Source: Bacteroidales bacterium
GTDB lineage: Bacteria; Bacteroidota; Bacteroidia; Bacteroidales; UBA932
NCBI GenBank assembly: GCA_004554455.1
Contig: SFMG01000038.1
Span: 1 to 12,127 of the forward strand
DNA length: 12,127 nucleotides
Direction of reading: 5' to 3'
Shown here piece after piece: positions 1 through 6,692 of this stretch (position 1 is the first letter of the stretch; each line of letters starts with the position of its first letter). The notes under the pieces were generated by a model. The model made no database searches, was not told the DNA's origin, and worked only from the letters and a program-made list of their open reading frames with translations. A program made the translations under genes and the position numbers.

Positions 1-1
1 C

Positions 2-199
2 AACATGGAGCAATTCGCGTCAAGTGTAAATGAGTTCCTGACCTTTCGCAGATATCAGATTCTTCCCGACAAGGGAAAAGTGTCTGCGTTGCAGGCAAAG
101 TCAAAGGCTGAAGGTGAATATGACATATTTAATCTGACTCAGAAGATTGACTCCGATTTCGACAAGGAAGTCAGGCTTTTGAAGGACAAGATGAAATAA
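2..199 (+). CDS. RhuM-family protein, C-terminal fragment (5' end outside window)
   Basis: This reading frame is open from the left edge, so the ATG at position 5 is probably internal and only the last 65 or so residues are present. The fragment has the motif order I associate with the C-terminus of the virulence RhuM family: a short helix ending in NEFLTF, then YQIL, a GKVS turn, a lysine/alanine-rich helix, and SDFDKEVRLL near the end. RhuM proteins have no established biochemical function. They were first noted in Salmonella pathogenicity island 3 and are common in accessory islands of gut bacteria. The gene ends 114 nt before the next start on the same strand, and a promoter-like box lies in that gap, so it is probably not part of the following operon. 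The family call rests on recalled motif order, not a search. Confidence 0.62.
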   Translation, partial: NMEQFASSVNEFLTFRRYQILPDKGKVSALQAKSKAEGEYDIFNLTQKIDSDFDKEVRLLKDKMK

Positions 200-281
200 A
201 TCGGCAGTAGGGCTGATACCATCACCAAGGGATGGAAAGAGAACAGCTGGCAGGGCAAGGCGCTTATTCAATAATTATTGT

Positions 282-289
282 TATTTTTG
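282..289 (+). promoter_or_regulatory. Possible -7 box of the outer-membrane biogenesis operon
   Basis: TATTTTTG matches the Bacteroidetes -7 consensus TAnnTTTG exactly and lies 24 nt before the ATG at 314. No convincing TTTG -33 box is seen 19-21 nt upstream, so this is a half-match. Its position in the gap after the RhuM-like gene makes it a reasonable promoter for the three genes that follow. Confidence 0.4.
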
Positions 290-313
290 CAGGTTACTGG
301 ATATGCACTTCAG

Positions 314-1183
314 ATGATGACAAGAATCGGGAAATATCTGGGCCTGGCCCTTTTGACTGCCGTGAGCGCCATGGCAGTCTCCTGCCGTCTCGTATCCTCG
401 GTCCTGCACGACGACGAGGTTGTCGCAAAGGTGGGCAAGCACCGTCTCTACCGCCACGAACTGGAATCCATAGTCCCGGAAGGCCTGTCCTCCGAGGACA
501 GTCTGAATCTGGTCAGCCAGTATATAGACACCTGGGCTTCGGCCTACCTTTTCGATGAGCTGGCCTCCGGAAGTCTCTCAAAGAAGGATCTCGACCTGAG
601 CGAACAGCTGGAGCAGTACAGGCACGCCCTGGTGAAATACCGCTACGAGCAGAAATATATCAACGAGAGACTCGACACCCTGGTCAGCGAGCAGGAGGTA
701 AACGCCTATTACGACGAGCATCAGGACAGGTATATACTTTCCTACCCCATAGTCAAGGCCCGTTTCGTCCGTATGCGCGCTGACTCGCCCAAGCTTGCGG
801 AAGTCAAGGAACTGATGGCCTCCCAGACCGACGAGGACTTCGGCCGGCTGTCGGAGATCGTGGCCACTTCTGCCGAGAAATACGGCGACTTCGGCGGAAA
901 TTGGATAGACATCACCGACCTTGCAAAGGAGTTCGGTGTGGATTACGGTACTCTGCTGGCCCTGATGAGCAATTCGTCGATACAGTATGTCAACGGCGAC
1001 GGCACGCTGGACTATGCATATATCAGCGACTATGTCCGTGCAGGCTCGATTCCTCCGGTGGAATACTGCGAGAAGATGATAAAGGAGGTAATAATCAATT
1101 CGAGAAAACAGGCGCTGCTGGACGCTTTGGAACGGGACTTGCTTAAAGACGCCCGCAGCAGTGGCAAACTGATAATCTATTAA
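314..1183 (+). CDS. Lipoprotein resembling the SurA N-terminal domain, no parvulin domain
   Basis: A protein of 289 aa, first gene of an operon with surA and an OstA-like gene. The frame opens earlier with a TTG at 278, but ATG at 314 (or 317) puts a proper signal peptide at the N-terminus: basic start, hydrophobic stretch to about residue 20, and lipobox AVSC with the lipidated cysteine at about residue 24. No acidic residues follow the cysteine, so the Bacteroidetes surface-export signal is absent and a periplasm-facing lipoprotein is likely. The mature part begins DDEVVAKVGKHRLYRHEL, the usual opening of SurA/PpiC N-terminal chaperone domains. Later there is a helical segment (about 60-130), then a C-terminal half lacking the parvulin signatures (SxDPxxxxxGGxLG). 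I infer a periplasmic chaperone or SurA partner rather than an active isomerase. Its stop is followed after 1 nt by the surA start. Confidence 0.72.
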   Translation: MMTRIGKYLGLALLTAVSAMAVSCRLVSSVLHDDEVVAKVGKHRLYRHELESIVPEGLSSEDSLNLVSQYIDTWASAYLFDELASGSLSKKDLDLSEQLEQYRHALVKYRYEQKYINERLDTLVSEQEVNAYYDEHQDRYILSYPIVKARFVRMRADSPKLAEVKELMASQTDEDFGRLSEIVATSAEKYGDFGGNWIDITDLAKEFGVDYGTLLALMSNSSIQYVNGDGTLDYAYISDYVRAGSIPPVEYCEKMIKEVIINSRKQALLDALERDLLKDARSSGKLIIY

Positions 1184-1184
1184 T

Positions 1185-2570
1185 ATGACATATATGAATA
1201 AAATTCTTCCGGCCGTAGCGGCGGCAGCGATGCTCTCCGTTTCATTTGCGGCATCGGCTCAGAAATACGCAGACGGCCTTATCGACAAGTCGGTGGCAGT
1301 CGTCGGCAACGAGATGATCAGCATTTCGCAGATAGAGGAGCAGGTGCAGATGATGCGCGTGGACGGCGTGGTTGCCGACCGCAACATGCGTTGCGAGATT
1401 CTCGAGCAGATGCTGGAATCCAAGCTCTTGCTGATGCAGGCCAGGCTCGATTCCCTGGAGATCAACCACGATATGGTGGAGGCTGAGCTGAGCCAGAGGA
1501 TGGATCACCTGCGTTCAAGGGTGGGCGGAGACGAGAACATAGAGGTCTATTTCGGCAAGCCTCTCTACAAGCTCCGTCAGGAGTGGCGCTCCGCGCTGGA
1601 GGACCAGAGCCTTACCCAGAAGGAGCAGAGCCAGATAGCCCAGAGCGTTCCTGAGCTGACTCCTTACGACGTGAAGGAATTTCTAAACAGCACCGATGTC
1701 GAGGACCTGCCGGTGGTCCCTATCAAATACCAGCTTCACCAGATCTGCATCTATCCGGACCGTGAGGCCGCCAATCTCGCTGTCAAGGAGCGCCTGCTTG
1801 CTATTCGCGAGAGGATTATGAACGGGGAGAAGTTCTCCACCCTGGCCCGTCTCTACTCCCAGGACCCGGAGAGCGCCCGCAGGGGCGGTGAACTCGGAAT
1901 GCTCTCGAAGAACATTTTCTGGCCGGCGTTTTCGGATGCTGCGATGGCTCTCAAGCCTGGAGTCGTTTCCCAGATTGTGGAAACCCCGGACGGCTTCCAT
2001 CTCATAGAGGTGCTGGAAAAGAAGGGTGACATGTTCAATGCCCGTCACATACTGCTTAAGCCGGAATACACTGCGGATGACCGTGAGAAGGCTTTCCACG
2101 TACTGGACAGTCTCAAGACGGAGCTCAACAACGGGGCCGTTTCCTTTGAGCTGGCAGCCCGCTTCTATTCAGAAGACCCGTCCACCAGGACCAACGGCGG
2201 ACAGATGGCCGACCCGAATACCGGTTCTTCATATTTCGAGATCGACCAGCTCAAGCCACAGGATTACGAGGCCATCAAGGACCTGAAGGAAGGGGAAATC
2301 TCCAATCCGGTGGAATCGCTTGACAATGAGGGCCGTAACGGAAACCTGGTTTACAAGATCATACGTGTGGACAAGATCATCCCGGCCCACCCGGCATCTT
2401 TCACCAACGATTACGACCTGCTGCTCAGCAGCGCCACCAATGCCAAGCAGATGGAGGCCATCGACGAGTTCGTCAAGTCCAAGATAAAGACCTCGTATAT
2501 CATCATAGACCCTATGTTCAAGGACTGCAACTTTGAAAATGAGGGTTGGCTCGAGAAGGTCAGGAAGTAA
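1185..2570 (+). CDS. surA: SurA-like periplasmic chaperone / peptidylprolyl isomerase with two parvulin domains
   Basis: A 461-aa exported protein with SurA organisation. A signal peptide with cleavage near AASA (about 22-26) leads into an N-terminal chaperone domain from AVVGNEMISISQIEEQV (38-54) to about 175. Parvulin domain 1 spans about 180-280 (H185; YSQDP 224-228 followed by GGELG). Parvulin domain 2 spans about 284-398 (ARHILL with H288; YSEDP 328-332; GGQM). The tail is about 400-461. SurA escorts unfolded beta-barrel proteins through the periplasm to the BAM machinery, and its isomerase domains act on prolyl bonds. Domain 1 has the cleaner substrate-pocket signature; domain 2 keeps the histidine but has an unusual loop after GGQM. 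ATG at 1185 lies 1 nt after the preceding stop; ATG at 1194 is an equally plausible start and gives a more compact signal peptide. The OstA-like gene follows 2 nt downstream, so the three genes are probably translationally coupled. Confidence 0.88.
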   Translation: MTYMNKILPAVAAAAMLSVSFAASAQKYADGLIDKSVAVVGNEMISISQIEEQVQMMRVDGVVADRNMRCEILEQMLESKLLLMQARLDSLEINHDMVEAELSQRMDHLRSRVGGDENIEVYFGKPLYKLRQEWRSALEDQSLTQKEQSQIAQSVPELTPYDVKEFLNSTDVEDLPVVPIKYQLHQICIYPDREAANLAVKERLLAIRERIMNGEKFSTLARLYSQDPESARRGGELGMLSKNIFWPAFSDAAMALKPGVVSQIVETPDGFHLIEVLEKKGDMFNARHILLKPEYTADDREKAFHVLDSLKTELNNGAVSFELAARFYSEDPSTRTNGGQMADPNTGSSYFEIDQLKPQDYEAIKDLKEGEISNPVESLDNEGRNGNLVYKIIRVDKIIPAHPASFTNDYDLLLSSATNAKQMEAIDEFVKSKIKTSYIIIDPMFKDCNFENEGWLEKVRK

Positions 2571-2572
2571 GG

Positions 2573-5434
2573 ATGAGGAAATCCCTGCGTAATATACTCA
2601 TAGTTGCGGCAGTCTGTGTACTGCCGTTGACTTTTTACGCAAGGACAGCTCCCGTTCCCGCCCCCGAGCCACAGTCCGGGGACCAGGACAGTCTGGTCCG
2701 CCTGATCAGCGCCGATTCCCTGCAGTTGCTGGAAGTGAATGGAAAGAGCTGCCGCCGCGTGGTGGGAAGGCCGGCCCGCTTCCTGCACAACAACACCTAT
2801 CTGCTCTGTGACACAGCGATATGGAATGTGGACGACCAGCTTATCAATGCCATGGGCCGGGTAAAGATCATCCAGGACCGGACCGAGTTGCGCAGCGACA
2901 AGCTGAATTACTATGTGGACCGCGACCTAGCGGAGTTCCGCGGCAGCGTCGTGATTCTTACCGACAAGGACAACAACACCCTGAAGACGCGCTTCCTGGA
3001 CTACAACACAAAGGACAGTGTGGCTGTATTCCGCAACGGTGCCTCGATGAGGGATAAGGATGGCCAGATAATAGAAAGTATGTCCGGCAGCTATGATTCC
3101 AAGATCAAGACCTTCACCTTCAGCGAGGACGTGAATATGTACACCGATTCCGTTTTTGTCAAGACCACCTGGCTGAAGTATGAATCGGATCTGTCTCTGG
3201 CTACGTTCGGCTACAACACCCACGCCTGGAAGGATGGGGATATGCTTTCCTCGAATGCCGGCACCTACGACCGTTCCCGCGAGAACTTCTTTTTCAACCG
3301 CGACGTGCACGTGATGACGGACACTCAGGAGGGTTGGTGTGACAGTCTCTATTTCAACCGTACTACAATGGATGTTACTATGCTGGGCAATGCCCAGGTA
3401 AGTGACACCACGCGTTCTGTCCATGCCCTTGCGGGGCGTATGGACTATGTTGATTCACTTTCTGAGGTCACCTTGACCCGCCAGCCGGCCGTGGTTGCCG
3501 AGGTGGATGACGAGAATGGCCGTGACTCGGTCTGGGTGGGAGCTGAGCAATTGCGCTACTGGACGGTCCCTAAGTGCGACCTGGATTCGATGGAGCTGGT
3601 CCTTTCGGCTGAGAGGCTCAAGTCCATAGCCGTGGATCCTGTAAGCGAATTGCGCCGTCAGGCTGCCGAGGCCGCTGCGAAGGCCGCCGAAGAGGCTGCC
3701 GCCAACGACCCGAACAATGCCGCAAATGCCGCCAAGCGCAAGGCGGAATATGACAAGCAGACGGAGGCCAAGGGAACAGGCCGGACCAAGGTCGAGAAGC
3801 CGGCCAGGATCAGCTTTTCCAAACCAAGCCCTGCCGACACCGTTTCCGTCGCTGCCGACACCATAGCCGTCGGGGTGCCTGCCGTTGCTGCCGACGGTTC
3901 CGATGTTGAGGATGTCTCAATTGTTGAGGCCGGGGAAGCTGCCGAGACTGAAGCTGCCGATGTCGTTGCCGTTGAGGAGTCTGCCGTCGAGGCGCCAGCT
4001 GCCGCTGGGGTGTCGGCCCTCGCTTCCGAGGCCGAAGATATGCCTGTAAGGGCCGCCGAGATTGGCGGAGAGGCCGAAGATATCCCCGAATTGACTGAAC
4101 TTAAAATGGCGACGGACAGTCTTGCCGTAGCGACGGACAGCCTTGCCGTGGCTGCGGACAGCCTTGCGGCGCCTAAGGATACGACCAAAATCGGCTTTAT
4201 GAGCGCAATCGGCAAGGTCAAGATCTACCGTAGAACAATGCAGGTCACCTGCGATTCCCTGCGCTACTGCGATCTGGACTCGCTGGCCAGACTCTATCGT
4301 GAGCCGAAGATATGGAACGAGGAAAATCATCAGTACATATCCGACAGTGTCTATGTGGTGATAAGGAACAACGCTATGGAGAAGGCGAACCTTATGTCCA
4401 ACGCCTTCATCCACGTCCAGGAGGACAGTATCCACTACGATCAGATACGCTCCGCCGAGATGGTCGCCTACTTCGACAAGGAGGGACAGCTTAGCCGCTT
4501 CGATGCCCTTGGAGGGGCCTTGGCCCTGTTCTACATTGAAGAGAATGACGCCCTTGCCACGGTAAACAAGAAGGACGCGAAGATGCTTTCGGCCGTATTC
4601 AAGGATGGAACCATACAAAGGATCTACTATTTCCAGGAAGTGAAGAGCGATGCCTATCCCGTGGTGCAGATGACAAAGGAGGATCAGACGATCAAGGGCT
4701 TTGCCTGGACACCTCAGGACAGGCCGAAGAGCAGATATGACATTACCGGCCTTGGCTTCCGGAACTCACAGAGGAAACGCTACGAGGCCGTTCCCCAGCC
4801 ACGCTTCTATCAGACGGACATTTATTTCCCGGGATATATAGCGGATGTGCACCGCCAGCTGCAGGTCAGGGATTCCCTCAAGGCAGTGAGGGCGCGGCAG
4901 CGGGAACTCGAACGGCTCCAGGCCGAGGAGAATGCTGCCCGGGAGGCCGCCGACAGTCTCGCCAAAGCCGACAGCCTGGCCATCGCTGACAGTCTTGCCA
5001 TCGCTGACAGTCTGGGCCTCGCCGGAAGCCCGGCAAAGAACGACAGTCTTGCCATAGCCGACAGTCTCTCCACAGTGGACTTCCCAGCGGACTCTCTCGC
5101 AAATGCCGCCGACAGTCTTGCCGCAGCCCAGCCGGATGAAAGGGAAATGCGGCGTCAGCAGAAACTGGCCGAGAAGGCGGAGGCAAAGCGGCTCCGTGAT
5201 GAGGCCAGGGAGGCACGATGGGTCGAACAGGATGCTAAGGATGCGTTGAGGCAGGCCCGAAAGGACGCAAAAAAGGCCGAGGCGCTCAGAAGAAAGAAAG
5301 CCAGGGCCCTGAGAGCTGCGGAACAGGAGAAATCGCGGGAAGCCGTGCTCCTGCAGAAATATCTCCTGAAAATGGAAAAGGCCAAGGCCCGCAAGGAGGC
5401 CAAGGCCCTGAAGTCTGAGACGCCTGCGTCTTAG
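2573..5434 (+). CDS. OstA/LptA-like periplasmic protein, very long, with low-complexity inserts
   Basis: A 953-aa protein. ATG at 2573 follows the surA stop by 2 nt and has an SD-like AGGAAG at 2562-2567; the earlier TTG at 2546 would overlap surA and spoil the signal peptide (residues about 1-24). Residues about 41-350 contain repeated beta-strand units typical of the OstA/LptA jellyroll (segments such as NAMGRVKII and EFRGSVVIL, each followed by a DKLNYY- or FLDYN-like strand). This family carries lipopolysaccharide across the periplasm. Residues 360-535 are an Ala/Glu/Val-rich, structure-poor insert ending in three DSLA heptads. OstA-like strands resume at about 540-760 (IGKVKIYRR, IHVQEDSIHYDQIRSAEM). 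From about 765 to the end the protein is charged and coiled-coil-like, with a second DSLA repeat block and a Lys/Arg/Glu/Ala-rich tail. The OstA call is fairly safe; the role of the inserts is unknown. The stop lies 10 nt from that of the convergent pepT. Confidence 0.8.
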   Translation: MRKSLRNILIVAAVCVLPLTFYARTAPVPAPEPQSGDQDSLVRLISADSLQLLEVNGKSCRRVVGRPARFLHNNTYLLCDTAIWNVDDQLINAMGRVKIIQDRTELRSDKLNYYVDRDLAEFRGSVVILTDKDNNTLKTRFLDYNTKDSVAVFRNGASMRDKDGQIIESMSGSYDSKIKTFTFSEDVNMYTDSVFVKTTWLKYESDLSLATFGYNTHAWKDGDMLSSNAGTYDRSRENFFFNRDVHVMTDTQEGWCDSLYFNRTTMDVTMLGNAQVSDTTRSVHALAGRMDYVDSLSEVTLTRQPAVVAEVDDENGRDSVWVGAEQLRYWTVPKCDLDSMELVLSAERLKSIAVDPVSELRRQAAEAAAKAAEEAAANDPNNAANAAKRKAEYDKQTEAKGTGRTKVEKPARISFSKPSPADTVSVAADTIAVGVPAVAADGSDVEDVSIVEAGEAAETEAADVVAVEESAVEAPAAAGVSALASEAEDMPVRAAEIGGEAEDIPELTELKMATDSLAVATDSLAVAADSLAAPKDTTKIGFMSAIGKVKIYRRTMQVTCDSLRYCDLDSLARLYREPKIWNEENHQYISDSVYVVIRNNAMEKANLMSNAFIHVQEDSIHYDQIRSAEMVAYFDKEGQLSRFDALGGALALFYIEENDALATVNKKDAKMLSAVFKDGTIQRIYYFQEVKSDAYPVVQMTKEDQTIKGFAWTPQDRPKSRYDITGLGFRNSQRKRYEAVPQPRFYQTDIYFPGYIADVHRQLQVRDSLKAVRARQRELERLQAEENAAREAADSLAKADSLAIADSLAIADSLGLAGSPAKNDSLAIADSLSTVDFPADSLANAADSLAAAQPDEREMRRQQKLAEKAEAKRLRDEAREARWVEQDAKDALRQARKDAKKAEALRRKKARALRAAEQEKSREAVLLQKYLLKMEKAKARKEAKALKSETPAS
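4109..4171 (+). repeat. Three 21-nt in-frame repeats encoding ATDSLAV-type heptads
   Basis: Three consecutive 21-nt units encode ATDSLAV, ATDSLAV and AADSLAA (residues 513-533 of the OstA-like protein). The units are nearly identical at the DNA level (gacagtcttgcc-type core), which suggests recent tandem duplication by slippage. They sit at the C-terminal edge of the long Ala/Glu/Val-rich insert, just before the second block of OstA-like strands. Confidence 0.85.
4946..5122 (+). repeat. Degenerate DSLA repeat block in the OstA-like gene
   Basis: Eight DSL motifs (D794, 800, 806, 812, 824, 830, 840 and 847) occur in about 57 residues, mostly spaced by six residues (ADSLAI-type units), with repeated gacagtcttgcc DNA cores. 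The block follows the last folded-looking segment and precedes a highly charged helical tail. It uses the same DSLA motif as the repeat at 4109-4171, so the two blocks probably share an origin or a selective constraint. Confidence 0.8.
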
Positions 5435-5444
5435 GAATATATCA

Positions 5445-6665
5445 CTACTGAGCGAACTGTTCGAGTATCCCCAGAATCACACGGCTGGCCGCCTCCATAC
5501 TCTCGAGCGGCACGAATTCCATCTTTCCGTGGAAATTGTGTCCTCCGGCGAAGATGTTCGGGCAAGGCAGTCCCATAAAGGAGAGGTTGGCCCCGTCGGT
5601 ACCGCCTCTGATTGGCTGTATCTTAGGCTTTATCCCGTTCATTTCCATAGCCTTCACCGCCTTCTCGATGATGTGGTAGTGAGGCTCCACTTCCTTGCGC
5701 ATATTGTAGTACTGGTGGCGCAATTCGACGCTGGCGGTGCCTTCGCCCCACTTGGCGTTGATGAACTCGGCGCAGCACAGCATCGTCTCCTTTCTCTTTT
5801 CGTAGAGTCCGAGGTCGTGGTCGCGGAGTATATATGAGAGCTCTGCCTGCTCCACGCTGCCCTTGAAACCAATCAGATGGTAGAAGCCCTCGTAGCCTTC
5901 GGTATATTCCGGCCTCTGTTCCACCGGCAGCAGCGAATTGAACTCCATTCCTATGAGCATGGCGTTTTTCATCTTGCCCTTGGCATATCCCGGGTGAATG
6001 TTCCTCCCCTGGATTTTCACCGTGGCTGCGGCCGCATTGAAGTTCTCGAACTCCAGCTCGCCTATCGCCCCTCCGTCCATCGTATAGGCGTAGTCGGCAC
6101 CGAAGCGGGCTACGTCGAACTTGACCACTCCGCGGCCTATCTCCTCGTCCGGGGTAAAGCCTATCTTGACTTCCGGGTGCTTCACTTCCGGATGTTCCAC
6201 CAGATACTCGACGGCATTCATTATTTCGGCGACTCCCGCCTTGTCGTCAGCTCCGAGCAGCGTGGTACCGTCGGTGGTGATTATGGTCTGGCCCTTATAG
6301 CCGGCCAGCTCCGGGAAGTCGGCCACGCGCAGGGCAAGTCCGGGAACCCCCTTGAGCTCTATGTCCCCGCCGTCGTAGTCCCTGATAATCTGCGCTTTGA
6401 CATCCTTGCCCGATGCGTCCGGCGAGGTATCTACGTGGGCGATGAAGCCTATGGCCGGAGCCTTATGATCCAGGTTTGAAGGCAGGGTGGCCATAACATA
6501 ACCCCATTGGTCCAGCTCCGCCTCGAGCCCGAGGGCCCTGAGTTCGTCGCGGAGCATTTCCAGAAGCACCAGCTGCTTTCCTGTGCTCGGCTGGCTCTCC
6601 GAGTTTTCGTCCGACTGTGTGTCCACAGCCACGTACCTGAGAAATCTGTCCAGTAAATTTTCCAT
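5445..6665 (-). CDS. pepT: Peptidase T (tripeptide aminopeptidase, M20 family)
   Basis: A 406-aa protein, close to the roughly 408 aa usual for PepT, which removes N-terminal residues from tripeptides in the cytosol using two metal ions. The metal and catalytic residues are in expected places: H77 and D79 in FIAHVDTSPD, bridging D140 in LLGADDKAG, catalytic E174 and neighbouring E175 in TPDEEIGRG, D197 in TMDGG, and H379 in GGHNFHGKMEF. The substrate-loop signature RGGTDGANLSFMGLPCPN (353-370) is intact. There is no signal peptide. I chose ATG at 6665 over the TTG at 6683 because PepT proteins start directly with a MENLLDRFLRYV-like helix. The gene begins 27 nt after the stop of the phosphoesterase gene on the same strand, so the two are probably co-transcribed. 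It converges on the OstA-like gene with a 10-nt gap and no visible terminator hairpin. Confidence 0.95.
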   Translation of the reverse strand: MENLLDRFLRYVAVDTQSDENSESQPSTGKQLVLLEMLRDELRALGLEAELDQWGYVMATLPSNLDHKAPAIGFIAHVDTSPDASGKDVKAQIIRDYDGGDIELKGVPGLALRVADFPELAGYKGQTIITTDGTTLLGADDKAGVAEIMNAVEYLVEHPEVKHPEVKIGFTPDEEIGRGVVKFDVARFGADYAYTMDGGAIGELEFENFNAAAATVKIQGRNIHPGYAKGKMKNAMLIGMEFNSLLPVEQRPEYTEGYEGFYHLIGFKGSVEQAELSYILRDHDLGLYEKRKETMLCCAEFINAKWGEGTASVELRHQYYNMRKEVEPHYHIIEKAVKAMEMNGIKPKIQPIRGGTDGANLSFMGLPCPNIFAGGHNFHGKMEFVPLESMEAASRVILGILEQFAQ

Positions 6666-6692
6666 TATCGTCTTGTTTATCAATTGATTGCT

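Noticed and set aside
3658..4221. Long minus-strand ORF opposite the OstA-like gene (Ala/Ser-rich, 187 aa)
   Set aside because: It is the antisense of the Ala/Glu-rich insert; GC-rich low-complexity DNA opens false frames, and it has no start signal or recognisable content.
4109..5122. CRISPR-like repeat array
   Set aside because: The repeats are in-frame codons for DSLA motifs with no unique spacers and no cas genes.
5430..5460. Bidirectional terminator between the convergent OstA-like and pepT genes
   Set aside because: The 10-nt gap and flanking bases show no stable GC stem followed by T runs.
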